Below, piece after piece: positions 25,966-34,694 of a stretch of DNA of 64,000 bases. The stretch is from Micromonospora parathelypteridis (lineage in GTDB: Bacteria > Actinomycetota > Actinomycetes > Mycobacteriales > Micromonosporaceae). The notes beneath the pieces were generated by a model, which was given only the letters and a program-made list of their open reading frames with translations, had not been told where the DNA came from and made no database searches. The first letter of the stretch is position 1, and every line of letters starts with the position of its first letter. The DNA is taken from contig NZ_JACHDP010000001.1 in the NCBI RefSeq assembly GCF_014201145.1, forward strand, positions 2,604,001 through 2,668,000, written 5' to 3'. The translations under genes and the position numbers were made by a program.

Positions 25966-26964
25966 TCACGGGCCGAACGGGTCGGGCCGTCGCTCCAGCA
26001 GCGTGTGCAGGGTCTGCTGAATGGTCTCCCGCACCTGGTCGGCGAGGTTGAAGACCACCAACGGGTCATCCGCGGAGTCGGTCAGGTGGGCGGTGGGGAT
26101 CGGCGGGCAGAACTCGATCAGCCATTTGCTGGGCAGCGGCACCATGCCCAACGGGCCGAGCCACGGGAAGGTCGGCGTGACCGGGAAGTAGGGCAGCTTG
26201 AGCAGCCGCGCCAGGGGCTTGATGTCGGCGAGCATCGGGTAGATCTCCTCGCCGCCGACGATGGCGACCGGCACGATCGGCGTGCCGGTGCGCAGCGCCG
26301 CCGAAACGAACCCGCCGCGCCCGAACCGTTGCAGCTTGTACCGGTCGGCGTAGAGCTTGCCGATGCCCTTGAAACCCTCGGGGAACACACCGACCAGATC
26401 GCCGCCGCCGAGCAGCCGCTCGGCATCCGGGTTGCAGGCCACCGTGCCGCCGGTCTTGCGGGCGATCTCGGAGACCACCGGCATCCGGAAGACCAGGTCA
26501 GCGCCGAGCAGCCGCAGGTACCGGTGGGCGGGATGCTTGTCGTGCAGCGCCGCCGAGAGGATCAACGCGTCCAGCGCCACCGTCCCCGAGTGGTTGCCGA
26601 CCACCAGGGCGGGGCCGTCGACGGGCACGTGCTCGACCCCACTGACCTCGGTGCGGAACCAGTCGCGGTAGAGCAGCCGCAGTAGCGGGTGGAAGACGGC
26701 GTCGGTCAACTCCGAATCGAAGCCGAATTCGTCGACCTCGTAGTCGCCGGAGAGCCGTCGGCGCAGGAACGCCAGGCCGTTCGCGACCTTACGGTCCCAG
26801 TGGTCGCCCGGCCGGTCCGGCACCGCCGGCTCGGCCGGGGGGACCTGCACCGCCGGTCGATGTCCGTTGCGCCGCGCCGGCTCCGGATCGGCTGTGGGCG
26901 ACTGCTGCGGTACGTCGAAACGCCCGACCCCCTGCGGGTCGCGCCCCGCCGCTGGCCCGGTCAT
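25966..26964 (-). CDS. Lysophospholipid (1-acylglycerol-3-phosphate) acyltransferase family protein
   Basis: The 332-residue protein has the PlsC motifs: catalytic NHSGTVALD (His-x4-Asp form), the acceptor-binding FPEGFKGIGK, and the later TPIVPVAIVGGEE. A Pro/Ala-rich N-terminal tail of about 55 residues precedes it. It probably acylates a glycerolipid intermediate at the membrane. Its start overlaps the stop of the epimerase gene by ATGA, so the two form an operon; this pair is conserved in mycobacteria (Rv0501-Rv0502, from memory). Confidence 0.88.
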   Translation of the reverse strand: MTGPAAGRDPQGVGRFDVPQQSPTADPEPARRNGHRPAVQVPPAEPAVPDRPGDHWDRKVANGLAFLRRRLSGDYEVDEFGFDSELTDAVFHPLLRLLYRDWFRTEVSGVEHVPVDGPALVVGNHSGTVALDALILSAALHDKHPAHRYLRLLGADLVFRMPVVSEIARKTGGTVACNPDAERLLGGGDLVGVFPEGFKGIGKLYADRYKLQRFGRGGFVSAALRTGTPIVPVAIVGGEEIYPMLADIKPLARLLKLPYFPVTPTFPWLGPLGMVPLPSKWLIEFCPPIPTAHLTDSADDPLVVFNLADQVRETIQQTLHTLLERRPDPFGP

Positions 26965-28046
26965 GACAACCGCTCCTGCAGTGCGGAGCGCACCTGGCGG
27001 ATGCCGTCCAGGACGAGTTGCTCAGCGGCGGCCAACTGACCCCGCGTGACCACCACCCCACCGTGGTGGGCACGAATGAAGTCCTCGAACGCTTCGGCCG
27101 TGGAGCGGGGCGTGAAGTCGTACTCCTGCTCAAGCCGGGTGGTGTCGACCACCCGGCCGTGCACGAAGAGGTCGACCTGGTCCAGGCCGTAACGGCCGAA
27201 GCCCATGGTGCGGGCCAGCGTGGCGGCACCGGAGAGACTCGGCTCCAGCACCGGCACGGCCACCCGACCGGCTCGCCGGATCGCCTGGGACAGCGACAGC
27301 ACCCCCGGGCCGGCGACGTTGTAGGTGCCGGGATGGTCCTCCACGATCGACCGGTGCAGCACCTCCAACGCGTCGTCGAAGTGCAGGAACTGCAGACGGG
27401 GATCACGGCCGAAGACGGTCGGCACGAACGGCTGCGAGAAGTAACGGGTCAGCGTGGTGTCGGCGGTCGAACCGATGAACGGGGCGAAACGCAGCACGGT
27501 CGCCGTGACGTCGGACCGGCGACGCCGGAAGCCACGGACGTACCCCTCGATGTCGAGGATGTCGCGGCCGAACCCACCGCGCGGCACCTCGCGGGGCTCG
27601 GTCTCCTCGGTGAAGACCGCCGGGTCCCGGAACGACACCCCGTACGCGGCGGTCGACGAGCGGACCACGAGCTTACGCAGCCGGGGTGCCCGTTGGCAGG
27701 CGGCGAGCATCTGCATGGTGCCGATGACGTTCTGGTCCTTCATGGCGGACCGGCCACCGTGCTGCGGGTCCGCGGAGCTGGCCAGGGCGAGGTGCACGAC
27801 CGCGTCGACGTCCAGGTCGGCGAGGATGCCACCGAGCGAGCCGGAGTCGACGCGGATCCGTTCGACCCGGTCCAGCAGATCGGTGAACTCGGTGCCGGAG
27901 TCCGGAGCGTCGACCCCGATGACCCGTTCGATGCGCGGGTCCGCGGCCAGTCGGGCCGCCACGTGGGCACCCAGATAGCGGCCCACCCCGGTGACGAGGA
28001 CGACCCCCGGAGCACCTGAGGTGCCACCGGGGGTCATCTGACGCAC
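26961..28046 (-). CDS. NAD-dependent epimerase/dehydratase (extended SDR, GalE2-like)
   Basis: The 361-residue protein starts MRQMTPGGTSGAPGVVLVTGVGRYLGAHVAARLAADPR, with the nucleotide-binding TGxxxxxG motif. It shows VVHLALASS, and a catalytic-type Ser followed by Tyr in STAAYG. The position of the YxxxK motif is degenerate, so classic epimerase activity is uncertain. It is a homologue of the protein called GalE2 in mycobacteria. It is cotranslated with the acyltransferase gene, suggesting a lipid- or glycolipid-related job. Confidence 0.82.
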   Translation of the reverse strand: MRQMTPGGTSGAPGVVLVTGVGRYLGAHVAARLAADPRIERVIGVDAPDSGTEFTDLLDRVERIRVDSGSLGGILADLDVDAVVHLALASSADPQHGGRSAMKDQNVIGTMQMLAACQRAPRLRKLVVRSSTAAYGVSFRDPAVFTEETEPREVPRGGFGRDILDIEGYVRGFRRRRSDVTATVLRFAPFIGSTADTTLTRYFSQPFVPTVFGRDPRLQFLHFDDALEVLHRSIVEDHPGTYNVAGPGVLSLSQAIRRAGRVAVPVLEPSLSGAATLARTMGFGRYGLDQVDLFVHGRVVDTTRLEQEYDFTPRSTAEAFEDFIRAHHGGVVVTRGQLAAAEQLVLDGIRQVRSALQERLS

Positions 28047-28118
28047 CTACCCCGGCAGGGAGGATCGAGCCGGGACGACCACGGCCTGATCACCTGAGCC
28101 TCCGGGGGTCGACAGTTT

Positions 28119-28168
28119 GGCAAGTGACGCCGAACGCCGGGCTCTGAGCCCGGCGGCGATCACTTGCC
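28119..28168. terminator. Nested hairpin overlapping the end of the 33-residue basic protein gene
   Basis: A perfect inner stem GCCGGGCTC-t-GAGCCCGGC (28136-28154) is enclosed by arms GGCAAGTGA (28119-28127) and TCACTTGCC (28160-28168). The right outer arm contains the TGA stop and last codons of the basic-protein gene, so termination and the coding end overlap. Confidence 0.65.
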
Positions 28169-28261
28169 GAGACGGCGACGCTGGACGCGGGTCTTGCGCA
28201 GCAGCTTGCGGTGCTTCTTCTTAGCCATGCGCTTACGGCGCTTCTTGACCACCGAGCCCAT
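28160..28261 (-). CDS. 33-residue basic protein, AURKAIP1/COX24 domain (bS22/bTHX-like)
   Basis: The protein reads [18 protein letters not shown] then [15 protein letters not shown], over half Lys/Arg. ATG 28261 is preceded by AAAGG with 7 bases spacing. This tiny AURKAIP1/COX24-domain protein is conserved throughout actinobacteria beside an excisionase-type gene (Rv0500A/Rv0500B in M. tuberculosis, from memory). In mycobacteria it has been seen as an extra ribosomal protein, bS22, at the 30S subunit. A ribosome role here is by homology. Confidence 0.92.
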   Translation of the reverse strand: MGSVVKKRRKRMAKKKHRKLLRKTRVQRRRLGK

Positions 28262-28475
28262 ACGACAGCCTTTCGATACAACGTGCGGGGCGGACCGGAT
28301 GACACCACGCAGGTGGCGACGGCGACCGCTTGCGGACAACGGACCGGACCAGTCTGGGCGGCGGGGCGCACCGGTGGGGTCTCGGTCGGGCTCCAGGGTA
28401 GCCGGAGGGCGTCAGCCGGACCAACGCGCCCCCGTCGATGCCGGTTAACTGGCACCCGGAGGGCGGGGCGGTGAC

Positions 28476-28685
28476 TCAGGCGGTCTCTTGAAAAGCACCC
28501 CGGAGATATTCGTGCACCGCATGCTCAGGCACCCGGAATGACCGACCGACCCGGACGGCGGTGAGCTCACCGCTGTGCACCAGGCGATAGACCGTCATCT
28601 TCGACACCCGCATGACCGTCGCGACCTCCGCGACGGTCAGGAACCTGACCTCCGACAGCCGTCCGTCGGACTGTGACCCGGCCAT
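28476..28685 (-). CDS. Excisionase-type (MerR-like) helix-turn-helix DNA-binding protein
   Basis: This 69-residue protein is a single winged helix-turn-helix: VRFLTVAEVATVMRVSKMTVYRLVHSGELTAVRVGRSFRVPEHAVHEYLRGAF. It belongs to the excisionase/BldC-like set, and resembles the actinobacterial protein encoded near bldN in Streptomyces (the BldD target called bdtA, from memory). It is a transcriptional regulator rather than a phage excisionase, since no phage gene is nearby. A short palindrome, TACCagtacGGTA, lies in the gap upstream at about 28760 and could be its promoter operator. Confidence 0.9.
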   Translation of the reverse strand: MAGSQSDGRLSEVRFLTVAEVATVMRVSKMTVYRLVHSGELTAVRVGRSFRVPEHAVHEYLRGAFQETA

Positions 28686-28897
28686 GGCTCACCAACCCAT
28701 CCCATGCCCGGCGCGTGCCAACCCGACGGATGCTCCGGGCCGGGCGGCGACGCGCGTGTTACCAGTACGGTAGCGGGGCGGCTGTGACCGGCGCGATCCC
28801 TTCGTACAACTGATCATGATTCTCCTCGCCGGTTCACCCGATCCGCGCTTCCGGTATCTCCCCGCCTGCGCCCGACGTCCCGGTTGCCCGACGCTGA

Positions 28898-30082
28898 TCA
28901 CTCGGCGCGCAGCGCGACCACCGGGTCGAGTCGGCCGGCGCGCTGCGCGGGGACGACCCCGAAGACGATGCCCACCACCGCCGATACGCCGAAGGCGAGC
29001 GCCAACGACCACCAGGTGACCGCGGCCGGGATCGGCGACAGCGCGTCGACCAGCAGGGCGGTCCCCACGCCGAGCGCCATCCCGGTGAGCCCACCGATCG
29101 TGGTGAGCAGCACCGCCTCCAGCAGGAACTGCACCCCGATGTCGCGGGGACGCGCACCGACGGCTTTGCGCAGCCCGATCTCCCGGGTCCGCTCCCGGAC
29201 GCTGACCAGCATGATGTTGGAGACCCCGACGCCGCCGACGAGCAACGAGATGCCGGCGATGGCGGCGAGTACGCCGGTGAGGACTCCGAGGATGTCGCCG
29301 AGCACGCCGAGGATCTGCTGCTGGGTGACAGCACTGAACTCGGTGTCCGGGTGGCGCCGGGTCAGCTCGGCGACGATCCGTTCGCCCAGCTCCTCGATCC
29401 GCTCGCGGTCCGGTGCCTTCACCGCGATGCCGTCCACCCGCTGGGTGCCCCAGAGCCGCTGCGCGGCGGTGACCGGCACGTGCACCTCGTCGTCCCGGTC
29501 GACGCCGAGGCTCTGCCCGAGTGGCGCGAAGACGCCGATCACCCGGAACCGCACCCCGGCCAGCGCCACCTGCTGGCCGAGCGGGTCCCGGTCGGGGAAG
29601 AGCGTGCGGGCCACCGCGTCGCCGAGCACCGCCACCCGCCGGCTGGTGTCCACGTCGGTGCCGGTGAGGTAGCGGCCCCGGGCCAGCGACCGCGTGAACA
29701 CCGCCGGGGTGGTCTCCAGCACTCCCTGCACGGTGGTGAAGTCGGAGCGGTTGCCGGCCCGCGCGGTCGCCCCCGAGGCGACGGTGACGGCCACCCGGTC
29801 GGGGTCGCCGACCACCCGGCTGACGGCGTCGGCGTCCTTGAGGGTCAGCGGCGAGACCACCGGGGCGTTGCCGACCTCGATCCGGCCGGGGACGACCAGC
29901 AGCAGGTTGGAGCCGAGGCCCTCGACCTGTTGCTCGACCTTCTGTTTGGTGCCGGTGCCGATGGCCACCAGCAGGACCACCGAGGCCACCCCGATGATCA
30001 CTCCGAGCATGGTCAGCGCGCTGCGCAACCGGTTGGCCCGCAGGGCGTCCAGCGCCACCCGCCACGCCTCGGCGAGCCTCAC
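28898..30082 (-). CDS. MacB-type ABC transporter permease
   Basis: The 394-residue membrane protein has an N-terminal transmembrane helix (LTMLGVIIGVASVVLLVAIGTGT), a large extracytoplasmic MacB core domain (about 50-265), and three C-terminal helices of the FtsX family (ILGVLTGVLAAIAGISLLVGGVGVSNIMLVSVRERTREIGLRKAVGA and the two following). It should work with the ATPase and adaptor encoded just upstream as a MacAB-like tripartite-style system, adapted to a Gram-positive envelope. It may export peptides or drugs, or transmit force to envelope enzymes. GTG 30082 overlaps the ATPase stop (GTGA). Confidence 0.92.
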   Translation of the reverse strand: MRLAEAWRVALDALRANRLRSALTMLGVIIGVASVVLLVAIGTGTKQKVEQQVEGLGSNLLLVVPGRIEVGNAPVVSPLTLKDADAVSRVVGDPDRVAVTVASGATARAGNRSDFTTVQGVLETTPAVFTRSLARGRYLTGTDVDTSRRVAVLGDAVARTLFPDRDPLGQQVALAGVRFRVIGVFAPLGQSLGVDRDDEVHVPVTAAQRLWGTQRVDGIAVKAPDRERIEELGERIVAELTRRHPDTEFSAVTQQQILGVLGDILGVLTGVLAAIAGISLLVGGVGVSNIMLVSVRERTREIGLRKAVGARPRDIGVQFLLEAVLLTTIGGLTGMALGVGTALLVDALSPIPAAVTWWSLALAFGVSAVVGIVFGVVPAQRAGRLDPVVALRAE

Positions 30083-30975
30083 GCCGCGCCTCCCGGCCGC
30101 TCGACCTCGGGTCTGCCCGGGTCGACCTCCCGCGGAAGGCGCCCGGTGGCTCCGGCGGCGCCACCGGAGCCACCGGACGGGTGCCCCGGGCCGCTTCCGG
30201 ACGCGGACCGGGGCTCCGCGCTGGGAGCGGCAACCAGTGTCGCAGGTCGACCGTGATCAACGGACGGCGGTCGATCATGCTTGGTGTCGCTGTCCGCCAC
30301 GACCACACCGTCACGCATCGTGATCCGGCGCTGGGCCCGGGCTGCCACCTCCTGGTCATGGGTGACCATCACCAGCGCCACCCCGGACTCCACGTTCAAC
30401 TGCTCCAACAGCTCCAGCACCGCCGTGCCGGTGACGCTGTCCAGGTTGCCGGTGGGCTCGTCGGCCAGCAGCACCGTCGGTTCGGTGACCAGCGCACGGG
30501 CGATCGCCACCCGTTGCTGCTCACCGCCGGACATCTGGTTGGGCCGGTGGTCGAGGCGGTGCCCGAGGCCGACCCGGCCGAGCATCGCCGCCGCCCGCTC
30601 CCGACGCTGCCGGGCCGGCACACCCCGGTAGACCAGCGGCAGCGCCACGTTCTCCACCGCCGAGGTACGCGGCAGCAGGTGGAACGCCTGGAAGACGAAG
30701 CCGATCGTCTCGTTGCGCAGGGTGGCCATCTCCGGCGGGGCGAGGGCGTTGACGTCCCGCCCGCCGATCACCAACCGGCCACCGGTGGGCCGGTCCAGCC
30801 CACCGAGGAGGTGCATGAGAGTGGACTTGCCCGAGCCGGACGGGCCGACCAGGGCCACGTAGTCCCCCGGTTGCACGACCAGCGACACCCCGCGCAACGC
30901 CTCGACGGACACCCCGTCCAGTTGGTACGTCCGGGAAACGTCCACCGCCTCGATCGCCGGCGGTGCGCCGGTCAC
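30079..30975 (-). CDS. MacB/LolD-type ABC transporter ATP-binding protein
   Basis: The 298-residue ATPase has Walker A GPSGSGKST, the Q-loop in FVFQAFHLLPRTSAVENV, signature MSGGEQQRVAIARALV, Walker B VLLADEPTGNLDS and the switch His in VMVTHDQEVAA. After about residue 225 comes a Pro/Gly/Ser-rich C-terminal tail that is not part of the domain. GTG 30975 follows AGGAGG and overlaps the adaptor stop. It powers the permease encoded next. Confidence 0.94.
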   Translation of the reverse strand: MTGAPPAIEAVDVSRTYQLDGVSVEALRGVSLVVQPGDYVALVGPSGSGKSTLMHLLGGLDRPTGGRLVIGGRDVNALAPPEMATLRNETIGFVFQAFHLLPRTSAVENVALPLVYRGVPARQRRERAAAMLGRVGLGHRLDHRPNQMSGGEQQRVAIARALVTEPTVLLADEPTGNLDSVTGTAVLELLEQLNVESGVALVMVTHDQEVAARAQRRITMRDGVVVADSDTKHDRPPSVDHGRPATLVAAPSAEPRSASGSGPGHPSGGSGGAAGATGRLPREVDPGRPEVERPGGAA

Positions 30976-32363
30976 CGCACCTCCTGGCCGTCGCGCACCT
31001 GATCGGTGCCGCGCACCACGATCCGGTCGCCGGGCTGCACGCCGTTGAGGATCTGCACCAGATCCGACCCCTGTACGCCCACGGTGACCGCCGCCCGGCC
31101 AGCCTTGCCGTCGCGGACCACCCAGACCGCGTCCCGGCCGTCGGAGGAGAACACCGCCGAGGCGGGGACGGTCACCGCGTCGGCGGCCTCGCGTACCCGC
31201 AGGTGCACGATCGCGTTCATACCGGGCCGGGGGTTGGGCGCGGGCTCGTCCTCGGCCAGCTTCCCGGCGCCCAGTGCGAGGCGTACCCGGTAGGTGACCC
31301 CGCCCTGCGCGGAGTTGGTGGGCAGCACGTCCACCGAACGGACCGTCGCGTCGTAGCTGGCACCGGTGACGGCGTCCAGCTCGACGGTGGCGGTCACGCC
31401 GGCCTTGACCAGCAGCACGTCCGTCTCGTCCACCTCGGCGAGCAGCCCCAACTGCCCGGTGTCCACCACGGTCAGCACCGGCGTGCCGGCGCTGACCTGG
31501 CCGCCGACCGCGACCGCGTCGTCCACCCCGGCGGGCGGCCCACCCTGGCTGGGGGTCAGCACGGACGGGTCGATGCCGGCCGCCTGGGCGCCACCGGCCT
31601 GCTCCAGCAGCCCCGCGAGGCCCCCGGTCGACCCACCGCTGGCCCGGGTGCCACCCGGCTGCACCACCCCGGCGATCGGGGTGCGCAGGGTCAGCGCGTC
31701 GACTGTCGCCTTCGCCAGGTCGTACGCCTGCTGGGCCTGCAGCCGTTGCGCCGCGGAGAGCGCGCCGACGGCGGAGCTCAGCCCGCTGATCCCCCGCTGC
31801 ACCGCGCGGACGGCCTGGTCGGCGCTGCGAGCGGCGGCGGCGTACTGCCGTTGCGCGGACGTCACCTGGGTCAGCAGCGCGTCCCGCAGTTGCGGGTCGG
31901 CGATCTTGTCGGCGGCCTTCCGGGCGGCGTCGAACGCCTCGTCGGCCGCCTTGTCGGTGCCACGCCGACTGCCGGTCAGGTCACCCGTGGAGACACCCCG
32001 CCCGGCGCGCTTCGCCGCCTCCAACGCCTGCTTCGCCTGACGAAGCCGCTGCTGAGCCGAGGGCGAGTCGACCACGGCGAGGATCTGACCGCGCTTCACC
32101 TGCTGTCCAGGCTGGACACGCAGGCTCGCCAGGGTGCCGTCGGCGGGAGCGGTGAGCGTGGCCGCGGCCCGGGCGGTCACGGTCGCCGGCGCGTCGATCA
32201 CCTCGCTGACCTGGTTGCGGGCCGCCGACGCCAGCGCGAGGTCGGGGTCGTCGTCGCCGCACGAGGCGGCGGTGGTGACGGTGAGGACGGCGACGGCGGT
32301 CAGGGCGGTGAGCAGGCGGGGCCGCGTGGCGCTGGACGGCCGCGGCAACTGGGGGCGGCGCAC
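30972..32363 (-). CDS. HlyD/MacA-type periplasmic adaptor lipoprotein
   Basis: This 463-residue protein has a signal sequence with a probable lipobox (VTTAASCGDDD). A barrel-sandwich hybrid follows (GTLASLRVQPGQQVKRGQILAVVDSPSA), then a long alpha-helical hairpin (about 105-230, Ala-rich coiled coil), the returning lipoyl half (VGGQVSAGTPVLTVVD), and membrane-proximal beta domains ending GVQPGDRIVVRG. It fits the MacA/RND adaptor family. First gene of the three-gene exporter operon; a divergent or separate promoter must lie in 32364-32405 or upstream. Confidence 0.9.
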   Translation of the reverse strand: MRRPQLPRPSSATRPRLLTALTAVAVLTVTTAASCGDDDPDLALASAARNQVSEVIDAPATVTARAAATLTAPADGTLASLRVQPGQQVKRGQILAVVDSPSAQQRLRQAKQALEAAKRAGRGVSTGDLTGSRRGTDKAADEAFDAARKAADKIADPQLRDALLTQVTSAQRQYAAAARSADQAVRAVQRGISGLSSAVGALSAAQRLQAQQAYDLAKATVDALTLRTPIAGVVQPGGTRASGGSTGGLAGLLEQAGGAQAAGIDPSVLTPSQGGPPAGVDDAVAVGGQVSAGTPVLTVVDTGQLGLLAEVDETDVLLVKAGVTATVELDAVTGASYDATVRSVDVLPTNSAQGGVTYRVRLALGAGKLAEDEPAPNPRPGMNAIVHLRVREAADAVTVPASAVFSSDGRDAVWVVRDGKAGRAAVTVGVQGSDLVQILNGVQPGDRIVVRGTDQVRDGQEVR

Positions 32364-32405
32364 CCATCGATGGTACGGCTCACCGTCGCACCGCCCAGGA
32401 GCCCG

Positions 32406-33695
32406 TCAGGCGGTGGCGGCGCGGACGTACGCGACGCACTCGTCGTGCAGCGTCGACCACTGCTCGCCGAACGCCTCCTCGGCGGCCACGTCGAGGGTCT
32501 TGCGCTCGTGCACCACGGCCTTGAAGAAGGTGAGCAGCCGCTGTGGCCCGTACCGGTCGACGAGGTGCCGGACCGCGAGGTAGCCGACGCCGTAGCTGCC
32601 ACTGACCTGCTCGGCGGAGGCGTCGTCGGCGGGGTTGATGCCCGCCAACTTGCCATCCCAGTTGCCCCGGACCAGTTTCCGCACCTCGGCGAGCCCTTCG
32701 TACCGGTCGACCGCCTGACCGCCGGCGCCGGCGAACTCGGCCAGCCCTTCCACCAGCCACCAGGTGGTCTTACCCGGATAGCCGCGCTCCGGCAGCGAGG
32801 CCGCGTGGGTCAACTCGTGCCGGAGCAGGTCGTCGGTGCCGCTGCTGGGGAGCCCGTCGGCGTTGAGCACCACCTCGTGGTGGCCGCCGCCGACGGTCAC
32901 CGCGTAACCGCCGGTCCATTCTGGTCGATCGCCGCCGTACCAGCGCTGCCACTCGGTGCGGCCGGCGTAGAAGATCCGGTAGCGATCCGGCGGCGAGCCG
33001 GCGACCACGTACCCGTCGGCGACCTTGGCCGCCGCTTCGGCCTGGGCCAGCAGGCCGGGCAGCTTGCCGCGCAGCGCCGGGGTGGTGGCGACGATGGTCC
33101 GCGCGCCGATCGCGACGGCCAGGTCGCTGATCTCCCACGGCCGGGTGCCGGTCTCCACCGACTTGGACTCTTCCATGGCGACCAGGCGGGGCTGCTCGCC
33201 GTTCTCCCGCCAGCGGGTGCCGATCAGCACCGGGCTGGGCCGGCAGTTCGGTGCGACGAAGCAGTACTGGAAGCGCACCAGGAGGCGCCACTCTCCCGGC
33301 TTGCCCACGATCGGCGCGGGCAGACCGCTCGGCTCCGCCCGCCAGACGGTCACCTTGAGCTCGCGTAGTGCGGCGAAGCGCCGGCGCAGGTCGGCGTGCG
33401 TGGTGGGATCGGCGATGGCGAGGAAGCCGGCACGGTCGCCGCCGAGCAGTGCCGTGGACTGCCGGTCGAGCTGGGCGGTCATCCGGTCGGCCAGCGCTCG
33501 GGCCGCCGCGGTGGCCGGGTCGTCGGTCGCCGAGGCGCCGACCCGGCTGAGTGTCGACCGGGCACCGCCCTCCCGGATCACTCCGACGACGAGCAGCGCC
33601 GGCAGGCCGCAGCCCAGCAGCAGGACGACCACCACGAGCACCGTCCACAGCGGCCAGAGCCGCCGTGGTGCTGGCTGCTGCACCCCGTCAGTCAC
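32406..33695 (-). CDS. Membrane-anchored zinc peptidase-like protein (peptidase MA-type gluzincin)
   Basis: The GTG at 33695 gives 429 residues; upstream codons of the open frame read as non-coding Arg/Ser-rich sequence. A single N-terminal transmembrane segment (LWPLWTVLVVVVLLLGCGLPALLVVGV) puts the rest outside. HELTHAAS at residues 293-300 followed by WWLVEGLAEFAG gives the HExxH plus downstream Glu of gluzincin metallopeptidases (peptidase_MA_2 type). Substrate unknown. It follows the exporter genes by 42 bases on the same strand but is transcribed before them, so it could lead that operon. Confidence 0.8.
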   Translation of the reverse strand: MTDGVQQPAPRRLWPLWTVLVVVVLLLGCGLPALLVVGVIREGGARSTLSRVGASATDDPATAAARALADRMTAQLDRQSTALLGGDRAGFLAIADPTTHADLRRRFAALRELKVTVWRAEPSGLPAPIVGKPGEWRLLVRFQYCFVAPNCRPSPVLIGTRWRENGEQPRLVAMEESKSVETGTRPWEISDLAVAIGARTIVATTPALRGKLPGLLAQAEAAAKVADGYVVAGSPPDRYRIFYAGRTEWQRWYGGDRPEWTGGYAVTVGGGHHEVVLNADGLPSSGTDDLLRHELTHAASLPERGYPGKTTWWLVEGLAEFAGAGGQAVDRYEGLAEVRKLVRGNWDGKLAGINPADDASAEQVSGSYGVGYLAVRHLVDRYGPQRLLTFFKAVVHERKTLDVAAEEAFGEQWSTLHDECVAYVRAATA

Positions 33696-33759
33696 CCGCC
33701 GAAGGGTACGACCAATCGGTGGACGGGGCGAGGCCGGTACCGCCCGGCGTGTGGTCCGG

Positions 33760-34089
33760 TCAGGTGGCGCGGCGCAGCAGGATCGTGACGACCACCCAGA
33801 CGACGACCAGGGCGAGGCCGAGCCACGGCTGCCCGAGCAGGGCGAGCATCGCGCCGCCGAGCACGAACCAGCCGGTCTGGAACGCGAACTTGGCTGGCGG
33901 GCGCAGCGGCAGCCGGGCTCGCGGCGAACCGAGAGCACCCCAGAGTCCGGCGAGCAGCAGCGGCACGCCGATGGCGGCGAGCAGCCTGCCCGCGGTGGGC
34001 GCGTCCAGTGCCCAGCCCCAGCGCGCGCCGATCGCCAGCACGGCCAGTTCCAACAGGAAGATCAGCAAAAGCCCGAGCGCTCGGATCAC
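33760..34089 (-). CDS. YrdB-family (DUF2568) membrane protein
   Basis: This 109-residue protein has four predicted transmembrane helices (LGLLLIFLLELAVLAIGARWGW, LLAAIGVPLLLAGLWGAL, FAFQTGWFVLGGAMLALLG, LALVVVWVVVTILLR) and matches the YrdB/DUF2568 family. Its function is unknown. The ATG overlaps the tetR stop (ATGA), making it the last gene of a hydrolase-tetR-yrdB operon. Confidence 0.85.
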   Translation of the reverse strand: MIRALGLLLIFLLELAVLAIGARWGWALDAPTAGRLLAAIGVPLLLAGLWGALGSPRARLPLRPPAKFAFQTGWFVLGGAMLALLGQPWLGLALVVVWVVVTILLRRAT

Positions 34090-34694
34090 GACTGCTGCTC
34101 CCCGCCCTGCTGCGCCGCGCTCTGCTGGGGGTCGGGCCAGGAGCGGAACGCGACGTCCATGCCGGCGACCAGTTGGTGGTACGAGCGGTCGACATCCTGG
34201 GGCAGGCCGAAGCCGCCGGCGGCCTCCAGGGCGACGAAGCCGTGCAGAGCGCTGCGTAGGGCCCGGGTCGCGTCCACCGCGTCGTCGTCGGTGAGCCCGT
34301 ACCCGCGTAGTACCGCGAAGACGGCACCGACCGCGCGCTCGCCCGCCTCGACGTGCTCCGGGTCGGCCGGATCGGGCACCCGTTGGGTGGCCGGGTAGCG
34401 GCCGGGGTGCCGGTGGGCGTAGCCACGGTAGGCGTCGGCCATCGCCCGGAGCGCGTCGCCGCCGGCCCGGCCGACGGCGGCGGTGGTCATCTCCGTCGCC
34501 AGCTCGGCGGTGGCCAGGGCGGAGAGCTTCTGGTCCAACGCGTCCGCCCCCCGCACGTGCTTGTAGAGGCTGGGCAGCGCGACGCCGAGCCGGCTGGCGA
34601 GCGCGGCGAGGGTGAGCTGCTGGTAGCCGACCTCGTCGGCCAGCCGGGCGGCCTCCCGCACGACGGTCTGCTGGTTGAGGCCGACCCTAGGCAC
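34086..34694 (-). CDS. TetR-family regulator with WHG-type C-terminal domain
   Basis: The 202-residue regulator has an N-terminal TetR helix-turn-helix (VREAARLADEVGYQQLTLAALASRLGVALPSLYKHVRGADAL) and a ligand domain with the WHG-like stretch ALRSALHGFVALEAAGGFG. GTG 34694 overlaps the hydrolase stop by eight bases. Its likely operator is the palindrome cluster at the hydrolase start, so it should autoregulate the whole operon. Ligand unknown; perhaps the substrate of the hydrolase. Confidence 0.88.
   Translation of the reverse strand: MPRVGLNQQTVVREAARLADEVGYQQLTLAALASRLGVALPSLYKHVRGADALDQKLSALATAELATEMTTAAVGRAGGDALRAMADAYRGYAHRHPGRYPATQRVPDPADPEHVEAGERAVGAVFAVLRGYGLTDDDAVDATRALRSALHGFVALEAAGGFGLPQDVDRSYHQLVAGMDVAFRSWPDPQQSAAQQGGEQQS

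Noticed and set aside
28476..28685. Phage excisionase
   Set aside because: The fold is excisionase-type, but there is no integrase, attachment site or phage gene nearby, and the gene belongs to a conserved chromosomal block.
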